Positions 54,101 to 64,000 of a stretch of 64,000 nucleotides of DNA are shown here, in pieces. The translations under genes and the position numbers were made by a program. This stretch comes from Porphyra umbilicalis. Its lineage: Eukaryota; Rhodophyta; Bangiophyceae; Bangiales; Bangiaceae. The stretch is from positions 124,001 through 188,000 of the forward strand of contig KV918773.1 in assembly GCA_002049455.2 (NCBI GenBank). Reading direction: 5' to 3'. The notes beneath the pieces are model-generated. The model saw only the letters and a program-made list of their open reading frames with translations, did no database searches and was not told where the DNA came from. The first letter of the stretch is position 1, and every line of letters starts with the position of its first letter.

Positions 54101-55206
54101 TGGTACGCCAAGCTCGACGACTTCCTCAAGTCGCAGGGGTTTGACAACATTGACCCGGATGCATGCCTCTACCTCCTTATGGATGACGGCGAAGTCATCA
54201 TCGTCCTGGTGTACGTCGACGATCTTCTTTTGGTGGCATCAAGCCTGGCGGCGATCTACAAGATTAAGGACGCTCTGCACAAGCGTTTTGAGATGAAGGA
54301 CCTGGGCGAGGCGAAGGTCATCCTCGGGCTAGAGATTAGACGTGACAAGGCGTTGGGCACCCTCAAGCTGTCGCAGGGCAAGTACGCGGCGCAAGTGCTG
54401 GAGAAGTTCGGGATGGCGGAGTGCAACCCGATCGGAACGCCGCTGGAGGTGGGCCTGCAGCTGGTCAAGGCCGACGAGAGCGACAACACGCTGCCCTACC
54501 GCGAAGCTGTAGGCAGTCTTATGTACCTGATGGTCAGGACACGTCCTGACCTCGCCTTCGCCCTCGGGAAGCTGAGTCGTTTCGTCTCGTGCTACGGCAA
54601 GGAGCATTGGGCGGCGATTAAGCGCGTTCTACGGTACGTCAAGGGTTCGATGGACAAGGGGCTGGTCTTCGACAAGAACTCTTCCTGTGTTCTACAAGGC
54701 TTTAGTGATGCCGACTGGGCGGGTGACCACGAGACGCGACGTTCGACGACGGGCTTCACCTTCATCTTGGGCGGAGCAGCCGTCAGCTGGGGTTCTAAGT
54801 TGCGGAAGACGGTGGCGCTGCCGACGATGGAAGCTGAGTACATGGCTCTATGTGAGGCCAGCAAGGAAGCTGCTTGGCTCAACAAGCTCGTGCAAAGCGT
54901 GGCAACTCAAGGGCTGCGGACAGCGATCTCGGGCGGGCCGATCAACATCAAGGTCTACAACAGCGGGTGCATTGACTTCTCCAAGAACCCCGTCGAGCAC
55001 AAGTGCACCAAGCACATCGACATTCGATACCACTTTGTGCGCGAGGCCATCACGACGGACAAGGTGACACTGGAGCATTGTGCAACGGACGACATGGTGG
55101 CGGACCCGATGACAAAGGAGCTCGGCAAGACCAAGCACGACAAGCATGTCGAGGCCATGGGGCTTTGCTGAATACAAGAACCGCCGCGGCAACAAGCAAG
55201 GAGGAG

Positions 55207-55625
55207 TGTTGGACTGTGATGCTCGTCGCCGGCTCCACTGGCGGTTCGCGGTTGGACGATGGTCGGTGACCCTTATGGTACCCCACATGGTACATTTGCA
55301 AGACGTGGTCAAGTTGCACACATTCGTGTTGGGTCATCTTGGGGCGTTACTTTTGGCATGTTTTGGATTTGATCTTCGCTTTGCTCTAGTGGCTTTTGAT
55401 TGGGTGAGTGATTTGATTTGGTGCGAGGGCGTGGGCGTCGGTGTGGGCGCGAGAGGGGGGAGCACTTGGGCCGGTGGGGACTATTTGAGAGGTGCTCTCG
55501 GTTGGGAGAGGCGGGCGAACCTTAGGACAACCAACAAAGCACGTTCGCACACACACACACAAGCTCAAGCCACTCAACCACTTCACCGTGGTCCCCCAAC
55601 ACCTATCCCCACTACGTTTTCAACA
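55207..55625 (+). repeat. Element A 3' LTR
   Basis: 419 bp matching 50665-51083; preceded by a purine tract (AAGCAAGGAGGAG) and followed by GATCG. Confidence 0.96.
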
Positions 55626-56143
55626 GATCGAAGGGGATACCAAAGCAAACCGACAGCTCACCGGTTTGTCCGGTTTCAGCCATAATCTGCGAAACATATT
55701 TACCACTGATTTTGGGTATATGATTCAGTACTATATGGCGGATGCAGATTTGTTGATCCAATTGAGTGTCACTCAACGACTGACACGCGACCAAAAATAC
55801 CAGGGGGCTGTGCTGGGGCGGCGCCCCCCGCCGCCGCTGCGCCGCCGGTGCAGCCCACCACCTTGCCGCTGGCCATGGCCACCGTCGCCCTGCCGTCGCC
55901 CGACGGCGGCCGGCCGCGCCGAGGCACCGCCGCCGAGTCGCCGCCGCCGTCGGCCGCCGCGGCGCCGCCCGGCGCGGGGCGCCTGTCGCCTGCGGGCGCG
56001 CGAACCGCATCCGCCGCCATGGCGCCAGCTTTTGCCGACGCTGGCGCCCGCACGCCACCCGGGGTCGACGAGACGCCGGCAACGCCGCCCTCTCCGCCAG
56101 CCGCGCGCGCCTTCTTCGCCGTCGCGCGACGGGGGGAGGTTGG
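55626..56143. other. Host DNA between elements A and D
   Basis: The first 180 bp are lower in GC; the minus strand reads ...IPKISGKYVSQIMAETGQTG, which is protein-like but unrecognised and may belong with the sequence on the other side of element A. From 55806 the DNA is GC-rich, with Ala/Pro-rich frames on both strands that run into the LTR of element D. Confidence 0.4.
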
Positions 56144-56543
56144 TGTTGAGGCAGCCCCCCAAGCCCGCGCAGGTAAGTCGGAGTTACCGCGGACTGCCTG
56201 GCTAATTCCGGGTGTACTTATGCTGTCATCAGCTTGTTTGGCTCTGCCATTGTCATGCATTGCTGTATGTGTGAGAAGGAATTACGTGTACTTGTATATT
56301 GAGGGCAGCTCATTTTGGAGCTGAGCTCGGGGAGATTCTCGTGGGGTCATCGAGGGGCGTCGCGATTTGTGGGGTGGTGGGAGCATGTACCCTCCAAGGG
56401 AGGGAGCACTGCGCTGGCGGGGGGGGCGCGCCGGCAGAACGTGGCGAGAGAGGCACACGGAGGGTTTAAGAGCCTGCTGGCCTCGCGCCTCAGACCGCTC
56501 TCGAGTAAAGCAACGCATCCACCCGACGACCTCTCACTTCACA
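56144..56543 (+). repeat. Element D 5' LTR
   Basis: 400 bp, TGTTGAGGCA...CACTTCACA, with a TTTAAGAG TATA-like site about 90 bp from the end. Preceded by GTTGG (56139-56143). Confidence 0.94.
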
Positions 56544-56558
56544 GGTTATGGGCCCAGC
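56544..56558 (+). other. Element D primer-binding site (tRNA-iMet internal region)
   Basis: GGTTATGGGCCCAGC, a 15-base exact complement to the tRNA-iMet anticodon arm, directly after the LTR. Same priming mode as family 1 despite unrelated LTRs. Confidence 0.85.
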
Positions 56559-59500
56559 TGGCGCTGGTGGTAACCGGCGTCTTCCCTGCGGTCGCTGGTG
56601 AGACGACGTCCCTGGGATCGCGGTGTGTTCCGGCGGCGGGCGGGCGTGTTCTGCTCCCTACGTCGTGAGTGCGGCGCTGTGCGGCGCCGAGGTCCTCAAC
56701 ATGGCAGACCACGGCCGCTTTGGCGGCCCGCGGTTTGCGCAGCTGGATGACGACTACAAGGTGTGGGCAGCGTACCAGCGTGCGCAGCTCAAGAAGGAGA
56801 AGCTCTGGGCGGCGGTCGTGACGGACCGACCGGCATCTTCGTCCGACGACAAGAAGTCCGACCCGGTGGTCGACGCCTGAGACGCCATGAACGAGGCGGC
56901 GCTGGCGACCATCCAGATGTTGGTCAAGCCCGTGCACCTCAACACGGTCACGTCGGTGGACACGGCCAAAGAGGCGTGGGACGCGCTCAAGGTCATGTTC
57001 GAGGCGCGACACAACGCGCAGCTGCTGTGGCTCATGGACGAGCTGAGCAGCCTCAAGAAGGGCGGCGACGAGAACATCATCAAGTTTGCGTCGCGCGCCA
57101 AGATGCTCCGGGACGAGCTCGCCATGCTCGGAAACCCGGTGGACGACAACACGCTTGCGCTGCGTGTCCTGGCAGGGCTCCCGGCAGAGTACGGGATGCT
57201 CAGGACGGTGTTGGAGGACAAGGACACTAAGCTCGTCATGTCGGACGTGACGGCTAAGCTGCTTCAAGTCGAGCAGCGGAGCATTTCTGTCGGCACTTCC
57301 AAGCCTTCTGGCAGTGTCAAGTCACAAGACATTGCGGCAGCGGCGCCTTAGAGGCCGTTTGACTAGAAGTCGGTTGTGTGCTTCTACTGCAACAAGAAGG
57401 GGCACATGCAGCGCGACTGCCACAAGAAGAAGGCGGACGAGGCCAAGGGCAAGGGCAAGCACGGCGGTGTTGGCCGTGAAGGCGGTCACGGCGGCGGGCC
57501 CCACGCGGGTGCCGCTCTGGCCTACACTGCTTCTACTGGTAATACCGGGAGCAGCAAGGCTCGCGGCAGCTCCCTGTGTTCATCAACTTGGGTGCTCGAC
57601 TCTGGCGCAACCAACCACATGGCCGCCGGGGATAAGGGCTTTACCGTCCGGACGGCGGGAAGCGGAGCCGAGGTCACCTTGGCCAACGGCGAAAAGGTAC
57701 CCATCAAGGGGCACGGCTACGTCTCCATGGACGTTGGCAAGGGCAAAACCCAGACGTGCATGGTGCTCGTGAAGGCAATGCTCGTGCCGGACCTGACCAG
57801 CAACCTGCTCTCGGTTCGAGCGGTTGACCGCAATCGTGGTGCGGTAGTGTTCGTCGGAAACGCCTGTTACATCCTCAGCGACGGGGATGCTGTCCATTCG
57901 AGCGGAGTGCTCGACAAGGCGTCCGTTGTCGGCAAGGTCAACGACCTGGAGCAGTACGTGCTCAAGGTCACGCCGGTCAAGGCGTCGGCGTGCGCGGCAT
58001 CGACGCGCATCGCTGGGGAGGCGGAGCTGTGGCATCGTCGGTTCAACCACTTGGGGTTGGAGAACCTCAAGCGGGCGGCCACAATGGTCGACGGCATGCC
58101 GTCGTCAGTGGCAGACGCTAAGCGCGTCATCGGCGCGGTGTGTGTGCCGTGTGTGGACGGCAAGATGGTTCAGTTGCCCAGCCCCCGCTCGTCGACAGCG
58201 ACAACCAAGTGCGAACTGGTGCACACCGACATTGGTGGCCAACTCACTGAGTCGCTGGGTGGCTCCCTCTACTTTATGACGGCGCTGGAGGACTCAACGG
58301 GGTTCATCAGAGCTACGCCTATCAAGACAAAAGGGATGGCGCCGGAGGTGCTCAAGACGCGCATCAAGCAGCTAAAGACGCTCACGGGCGTGAAAGTGAA
58401 GCGTGTCCGTCACGACGGTGCAAAGGAGTACGTCACGAACGACCTTAAGGCGTGGTACGAGGATAAGGGCATCACGTCTGAGATGACGGCGCCGTACAAG
58501 TCGCAGCAGAACGGCAAGGCGGAGCGGGTCAACCGCACGCTGATGGAGCGCGTACGTGCTGCCCTGATTGACGCCGGTACGGAGGAAGAGCTCTGGGCCG
58601 AGGCTTTGGCCTCCGTCGTCCATGTGCTCAACCGATCTCCCAAGGCGGGGCTCGATGTGACGCCGCTAGAGGCGCTTACGGGTCGACGCCCCAACGTCGC
58701 GGGATTCCGCGTTTGGGGGAGTCGGGCGTGGGCGCCCAAGCCGAAGAAGCAGCAGCGCAAGCTAGAGCCGAGGACCGACGTCGGCCGCTTTTTCGGCTAT
58801 ACTGTCTGTGGCATGGTCTACCGCATCCTCGAGGACGAGACAAACCAAGTCTTCGAGCGTCGGGACGTGCTGATGGAGGAGAACCCGGCGAAGGTCGAGA
58901 CGTCAGCAGTCGGGTCAAGCGCTGGTCTCCGGCTGACTGCGGAATATGACGGCGACAAGGATGGCGCCACGGAAGGGGCAATTGACATGCTCGGCGCAGA
59001 AGGCGGGCGAGAGGACGATTACTTCCCCGACGACACCTCTGACAGCGACAACAAAGTCGGTCCTCCTTCCTTTACTGGCGATAGCCAGGAGGAGGATGAG
59101 GACAGCGTCGGGGGCTCGACACCCGCAGCTGCTCAAGCACCTGCGGCCAGTGACAGCGTCACACCAGGGCCTCGTCGCTCGAAGCGCAAGCCAGCTCTTA
59201 AGGTAACATGATGGGTGAAGGAACCCAAGGCGTACCTGGCAAGCGGTTACGCTTCCGCGGCTGAGGCGGGCTGGGACTTGCACAAGCCGCCTGCAAACGA
59301 GAAGGAGGCGCGCGCTCGTCCTGACTGGCCGCTGTGGAAGCAGGCCATTAAGGAGCAGGTGGCGGCACACAAGCACCTTGGCACCTGGTCCAAGACCAAG
59401 GGGAACAACAAGAATCACAAGGCCATCAAGACGCGATTCGTGTTTGACATCAAGCACGACGCGGAGGGAACGCTCACGCGCTACAAGGCTCGACTCGTGG

Positions 59501-60880
59501 CTCAAGGGTTCAACCAGGTGCCCGGACGAGACTTTGACGAGACGTGGGCTCCGGTACCCAACGCGGCCACGACACGTGCTCTGTTTGCTGTGGCGGCAGC
59601 CATGGGCTGGGAAATTCACCATGTCGACGTCAAGACAGCCTTCCATCACGCCACGATGGACAAGGAGATGTACATCAAACTCCCCGACGGTGTCGAATCG
59701 GAGGGGCTGGAGGAGATGTGTCGGCTTAACCTGGCGCTCAACGGGACAAAGCAGGTGGGGCGGCTGTGAGGCATCAAGCTCGACAAAGAGCTCAAAGAGA
59801 TGGGGGCGGTCCGGTCCAAGGTGGACCCGTGCCTCTATGAGTGGCACCACCCCGTGCACGGGTGCATCTTCATTCTCGTGTACGTCGACGACCTTACCGT
59901 GGCAGGCGAGAAGCTGGCTGGGGTCGAGGCTGTCAAGCGCTCCGTATCTGCCAAGTTTGAGGTGCGCGACATGGGGGAGGTCAAGGACTTTATCGGCATG
60001 AAGGTCATGCGCAACCGGGCCGCAAAGACTCTGACGTTGAGCAACCCGGGGTACACCGCGACGCTGCTGGAGGCGTTCGGGATGGACAAGGCGACGCCAA
60101 ACAAGACGCCGATGGCGTCGGGGGTCAAGCTGACCAAGACAGCGGAGGGCCTGCTGCCAGAGGGCAACCGTTACGCCGAGTTGGTAGGCTCCCTCCTCTA
60201 CCTGTCTACCACGACGAGTCCAGACATCGCCTTTGCCGTGGGGGTGCTGTCGCGCTTCATGTGCTGCCCTGAGGAGGACCACATGCGCGCGGCCAAAGGA
60301 GTTCTGCGCTACCTGTGCGGGACGACTCGCCTGGGCGTGGTCTACAGCGGCAGCGAGCCGCTGCAAGGATTTGTCGACGCCGACTGGGCCGGCGACATCG
60401 ACGGTCGTCGGTCGACAACCGGTTTCGTCTTAAGCTGCAATGGCGGGGCGATTGCGTGGGCAAGTAAGCGCCAGTCGACCGTGGCCACCTCGACGGCCGA
60501 GGCCGAGTACGTGGCAGCCGCAATGGCGACCAAGCAGGCGCTGTGGCTACGCAAGCTGCTGTCGGCTCTGGGCGTCGACGATGGAGCTGTGGCGATGGGG
60601 GAGGACAACCAGTCCTGCCTGGCGCTGGTCAACAACCCCGAGGCGACGACGCGGACAAAGCATGTCGACGTCGCCTACCACATGGTTCGCGACTACCAGG
60701 CGCGCGAGGATGAGGCCTTCTACTTCCTCCCGAGCGCCGATATGCCGGCGGATGGGCTCACCAAGCCGCTGCCGTCGTCGGCGTTCACGGCTTTCCGGGC
60801 TGCCGTCGGGGTTGGCAAAGACCTGGGCGCGGCTGAGCGGGGCGCCGGGCCTGGCGACCCCCTGTTGGGGGATTGCTGAG

Positions 60881-61120
60881 GCGCCATGGCGCCACTGGTG
60901 GCGTCCAGTGGCGCGGCCCCGGATTCGCGGCAGCGACCTCCGTCGACCTTGCCGCGGGCCGGTGCCAGTCGTGGACGGTTGCGCTACCCTCCACTTGTTT
61001 GGGGCCGTCGATGGGGCGCTGTTGCCTTGGAGGGACAGCCGGTTGGGACCGTCCTGGGGCGCTGTGGCGCCACTGGGGGCGACCAGTGGCGCAGCCGCGG
61101 GTTCGCGGCGATCGCCCGAC
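60881..61120 (+). repeat. Imperfect tandem repeat after pol of element D
   Basis: A GCGCC-TGGCGCCACTGG...CCAGTGGCGC block at 60881-60945 recurs at about 61060-61115 (period about 178 bp). Each block is itself an inverted repeat (GCGCCACTGG / CCAGTGGCGC). Confidence 0.7.
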
Positions 61121-61156
61121 TCGATTTGGCCTAAGTCGATTTTGGGCGGTTTTGGC

Positions 61157-61568
61157 CGGGAGCAGTAGGCCTACTGCTCCCGACGGGCACGAGTCGATTT
61201 TGGTTGCAAGTCGATTTTGGTCGATTTTGGCCGGAAGAAGTACGCCTACTGCTCCCGACGGGCCCGAATCGATTTTGGCGAAAGTCGAATTTGGTCGATG
61301 ATGGCCGGAAGTAGTGGGCCCCGATTTTGGCCGGGAGCAGTAGGCCTACTGCTCCCAGCGAGCAGACTTTGACGGGCCGCCGATGCGCCGGATCGTCTCC
61401 GTTCGAGACGCAACCGGGTGCGCTGTACTCACCTCGACGCCTGCTTCACGTCAATGGTGATTTTTGGCGATTTCGTCGGAGGTCGATTTTACTTGGCCGA
61501 AATCGGGTCGAGTCGGTGGGAGCAGTAGGCCTACTGCTCCCACCGAGTCGACCCGATTTTGGCCAAGT
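61157..61568. repeat. Palindrome cluster between pol and the 3' LTR of element D
   Basis: The perfect palindrome AGCAGTAGGCCTACTGCT is the core of three hairpin-forming sequences: 61157-61182 (26 bp perfect), 61333-61356 (24 bp perfect) and 61491-61568 (78 bp, two mismatched pairs in 39). A degenerate version lies at 61232-61257. They are spaced by GTCGATTTTGGCC repeats. No open frame spans the region. Confidence 0.88.
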
Positions 61569-61675
61569 CGATGAGATCGACTTCGCCGTTTTCTCGATCG
61601 CGAATGTTGGCGTAAGATCTCGCACTGTGGCCGTGACGAAGCGTCCATGGCGCGGACTGTGGGGCGCTGGGGGAG

Positions 61676-62075
61676 TGTTGAGGCAGCCCCCCAAGCCCGC
61701 GCAGGTAAATCGGAGTTACCGCGGACTGCCTGGCTAATTCCGGGAGTACTTATGCTGTCATCGGCTTGTCTGGCTCTGCCATTGTCATGCATTGCTGTAT
61801 TTGTGATATGTAATTACGTGTACTCGTATATTGAGGGCAGCTCCTTTTGGAGCTGAGCTCGGGGAGATTCTCGTGGGGTCATCCAGGGGCGTCGCGATTT
61901 GTTGGGTGGTGAGAGCATGTACCCTCCAAGGGAGGGAGCACTGCGCTGGCGGGGGGGGCGCGCCGGCAGAACGTGGCGAGAGAGGCACACAGAGGATTTA
62001 AGAGCCTGCTGGCCTCGCGCCTCAGACCGCTCTCGAGTAAAGCAATGCATCCACCCAACTACCGCTCACTTCACA
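61676..62075 (+). repeat. Element D 3' LTR
   Basis: 400 bp matching 56144-56543; preceded by a short purine tract (GGGGGAG) and followed by GTAGG (62076-62080). Confidence 0.94.
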
Positions 62076-63160
62076 GTAGGGGGCGTGCCGCTCGCCCTAG
62101 CCGCCGCCTCGACCGTTGCCGCCGCGGCGCCACCCGGCGAGCCCGCCGGCCGAGGCGCCGCCACCCTGCCTGGCGGCGGCCGACAGCGCCGGCGCCACGC
62201 GGCGACGACGACGCCACCCCCCCCCCCCACTGCTTGCGCCTCCTCGGCCGGCGCATTCCGGAGTTGGCGGGTGGTTGCGCCGCTTCTTGTTTCCGCCGCC
62301 ACGCCCGTCGTCGCGGCGTCGCCGCTTGCCCCGCCCGCCAGCCGCAACGCTGCCGCCAGCCGCAACGCTGCCGCCAAAGCGGCCGCCGCCGCCACCGCCA
62401 CCACTCCACGGCTGCGGGGGCTCCCCGTCACTTCCCTCGCGCCCACCGCCACGCCTCGCATTGCCATCGCTACCGCCACTGCCGCTATCCCGCAAACCGC
62501 TACCGACGCTGCCGCCCCCCCCAGGGGACCCAAACTCACCGCCGCCGTCACGCGCGCCGGCGCCGACCGTGCCGGCGCAAGCGCCGCCGGCGCTCTCGCC
62601 GCCATCCCCAGCACCGCCGCCACAGCCGGCGCCAGGGGCGCCGCCCGAGGGGCCACCGCCGGGACCACTGGCGCCTCAGACGCGCTCGCCGCCGCCGGGG
62701 GGTGCGCTCCCAAACCGGCCGCCCGACGGCGGTTCGACCGCCCCGCCGCCGCTGGCGGGCGCCCCAAACTGGCCGGCCGGCGCGCCGCCGCCGCCACCGT
62801 CTGGCGTTCCTCCGGACACAGGGGGCGCGCGGGGCCCACCGTCAGGGCCCTCCGGGGCGCCTCGGGGCCACGATACGGGCGCATACCCCCCCCCATCCCG
62901 ACAGAGCTCCCCGCCGTTCCCGCTGCCGGCGTCGCCCAGTGGCAGCCCACCCGCGCGCGGCTGCCGCATACCCCCCATACCCACCATCCCCCCGGAAGGT
63001 GGCGCGCCCCCTCCCCCCGCCTTGGCCGACCCGCGCGCCAGCGCCTTGTCCTTTTGATAGTCGGCCGCATTGCCCGACGCGGCCGCCGCTTCGGCGCCGT
63101 CCCCCCCGGTGCAGTCGCTACCGCCGCTGCCACCGCGGCGGCCGCCCCCACCGTCTTAGG
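62076..63160 (-). CDS. Candidate Gly/Arg-rich (RGG-like) protein, interrupted
   Basis: In one minus-strand phase the sequence reads ...ASGNAADYQKDKALARGSAK (about 63010-63070), then GGMVGMGGMRQPRAGG and long Gly/Ser/Pro stretches, then ...RRGGGREGSDGEPPQPWSGG, with basic GRGKRRRRDDGRGG and NKKRRNHPP near the end. This composition recalls RGG-box RNA-binding or nucleolar proteins, but no RNA-recognition motif is visible. In-phase stops occur (for example near 62676). The plus strand is open too (Pro-rich, 62116-63057). Low confidence because of the GC-rich composition. Confidence 0.25.
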
Positions 63161-64000
63161 CCTCCCTGTCGGCCTCTTCGATGGCTCCCGGCCCGCCGGC
63201 GGCGCCTGACGCCAACACGCGACGGGTACCACCCGGACCCCACTCACCGACATCCTGCAGCCAGTAGCCGGCGGGGACCGCCACCCGCACGACCGGCGGG
63301 CGGTCGCGTCGCAGGTAGGGGTCGCGGACGCGGCCGCCCGAGCTCCGACCGCGGGGCGCCGTCGCGCGAGGGCCAAACCCGCCACCGCTGCCGCTGCCGC
63401 CGCCACCGCCGCCGCCGACACCGACGCGGTCACTCTCGGCCGCCGTCGACAGCGGCTGCCGCCGCCGTACGGACGTCAACGCTGGTGCCGCCGCCGCGGC
63501 GGGACGCCCGCCCGGCACTAGGTAACCGTCGCCACCCTTTCGCGTGTCGGCGGGGCACGGCGGCGACCCGCCACCGCCGCGGGGGGGGGCACCGCCGCCC
63601 ACGCCGCCGAGAGCAGCGACGGTGCCGCTCACGGCGGCCAGCCGACTGCCGGCCGGCCGCCCGTCGTGGCCGGCGGGTCGGCCACCGCCGCTGGCGCTGC
63701 TGTTTGTGCCGGTCCCCGCCCCCCGCCGTGGGGGTCCGCCCGCCACCAGCGCGGTCCGCCCCACTAGGTCGGCGGGTCGGCCGCGACCACCGCTGCCGCC
63801 GCCACCACCGTAGCTCCATCCGCGCGGCCGACGGCCACCCGCGCTCCGCCATCGTCGCCGCCGCCGCCGCCGCAGCCACCGCTGCCGTCGCCGCCGCCGA
63901 TGACACCGCTACCGCTGACGAACGTGCGGGCGGCGGGGGAGGGTGGGCCGGGCGACGGCGCCTGCGGCGCTCTTTGAAGCCGCTGCGTGAAGGAAACGGG
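63161..64000. other. GC-rich low-complexity DNA to the right edge
   Basis: GCC/GGC-rich with open frames on both strands (Gly/Arg/Ala on minus, Pro/Ala on plus). No domain, RNA gene or transposon end recognised. Confidence 0.5.

Larger units (their letters stand above)
50665..55625 (+). mobile_element. Copia element A (family 1), full-length, nearly whole
   Basis: 4961 bp with two 419-bp LTRs and perfect 5-bp target duplications GATCG (50660-50664 and 55626-55630). Order of parts: 5' LTR, primer-binding site (51084-51101), leader, gag (about 51.25-51.9 kb), zinc knuckle CYYCHTFGHNSRDC (about 51.92 kb), protease with VDSAASAHMC (about 52.1 kb), integrase with LWHERLGHVN and its acidic core (about 52.5-53.2 kb), reverse transcriptase with YVDDLLL (about 53.6-54.3 kb), RNase H with SDADWAGDHETRRSTTG (about 54.7-55.1 kb), purine tract, 3' LTR. 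Integrase before RT places it in Ty1/copia. It has about one or two breaks and is otherwise complete; the LTRs differ at about 18 of 419 positions by eye. Confidence 0.96.
56144..62075 (+). mobile_element. Copia element D (family 2), full-length but broken
   Basis: 5932 bp with two 400-bp LTRs unrelated in most of their length to family 1. Flanking 5-mers are GTTGG and GTAGG (one mismatch). Parts: 5' LTR, primer-binding site (56544-56558), gag (about 56.7-57.35 kb), zinc knuckle CFYCNKKGHMQRDC (about 57.4 kb), protease with LDSGATNHM (about 57.6 kb), integrase with LWHRRFNHLG (about 58.0-58.7 kb), reverse transcriptase with YVDDLTV (about 59.3-60.0 kb), RNase H with DADWAGDIDGRRSTTG (about 60.4-60.8 kb), then an unusual 0.8-kb noncoding region with palindromes, and the 3' LTR. 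About three breaks in the coding region. The LTRs differ at about 19 of 400 positions by eye. Confidence 0.95.

Noticed and set aside
1-64000. CRISPR array, bacterial operon or rRNA genes
   Set aside because: No regularly spaced short repeats with unique spacers, no Shine-Dalgarno-led gene clusters and no rRNA-like sequence were seen.

Overview
This is nuclear DNA from a GC-rich eukaryote. The evidence is two Ty1/copia retrotransposon families primed from tRNA-iMet, eukaryotic cut-and-paste transposases (CACTA/Tnp2-like and KDZ-like), a Ulp1/C48-type protease gene, polypyrimidine-AG splice-acceptor-like sites and no bacterial operon architecture. Third positions are strongly G/C and long GGC/GCC tracts keep all six frames open, so most long reading frames here are not genes. 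A GC-rich alga fits best, with a bangiophyte red alga as my leading guess; that is inference from composition and transposon content, not proof.

Layout. 1-12.4 kb: three copies of a 2.2-3.7 kb dispersed repeat (1-3700 +, 5479-8030 -, 10127-12371 +). The last two form a large, nearly identical inverted repeat. Copy 1 carries a solo copia LTR with a perfect 5-bp target duplication. 12.6-15.1 kb: a degraded 2-oxoglutarate-oxygenase-like gene and, on the other strand, an alpha/beta-hydrolase fragment. 17.6-18.55 kb: a 968-bp element with 37-bp terminal inverted repeats. 18.8-21.7 kb: a decayed CACTA (Tnp2) transposase gene. 22.3-27.25 kb: unrecognised host-like frames, including a Gly/Lys/His-rich repeat protein. 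A host-like frame at 26.4-27.25 kb stops at copia element B (27249-32060, minus) and is open again just beyond it. 32.6-39 kb: mostly unassigned. 39.4-40.9 kb: a KDZ-like transposase relic. 43.1-44.8 kb: a Ulp1-like cysteine protease gene with two in-frame stops. 45.2-48.2 kb: unrecognised frames, one ending in a coiled coil at the edge of copia fragment C (48205-50540, minus). 50665-55625: copia element A (plus), with perfect 5-bp target duplications. 56144-62075: copia element D of a second family (plus), with palindromic repeats between pol and its 3' LTR. 62.1-64 kb: GC-rich low-complexity DNA with a Gly-rich frame on the minus strand.

Together this is a transposon-dense, gene-poor region. 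The retroelements are fossils. Elements A, B and D each show about 4-5% difference between their own two LTRs by eye, which suggests similar ages. Little here forms a working pathway. The recognisable enzymes (oxygenase, hydrolase, Ulp1, two transposases) are all fragmentary or carry stops as read from genomic DNA, although unrecognised introns could explain some of the breaks.
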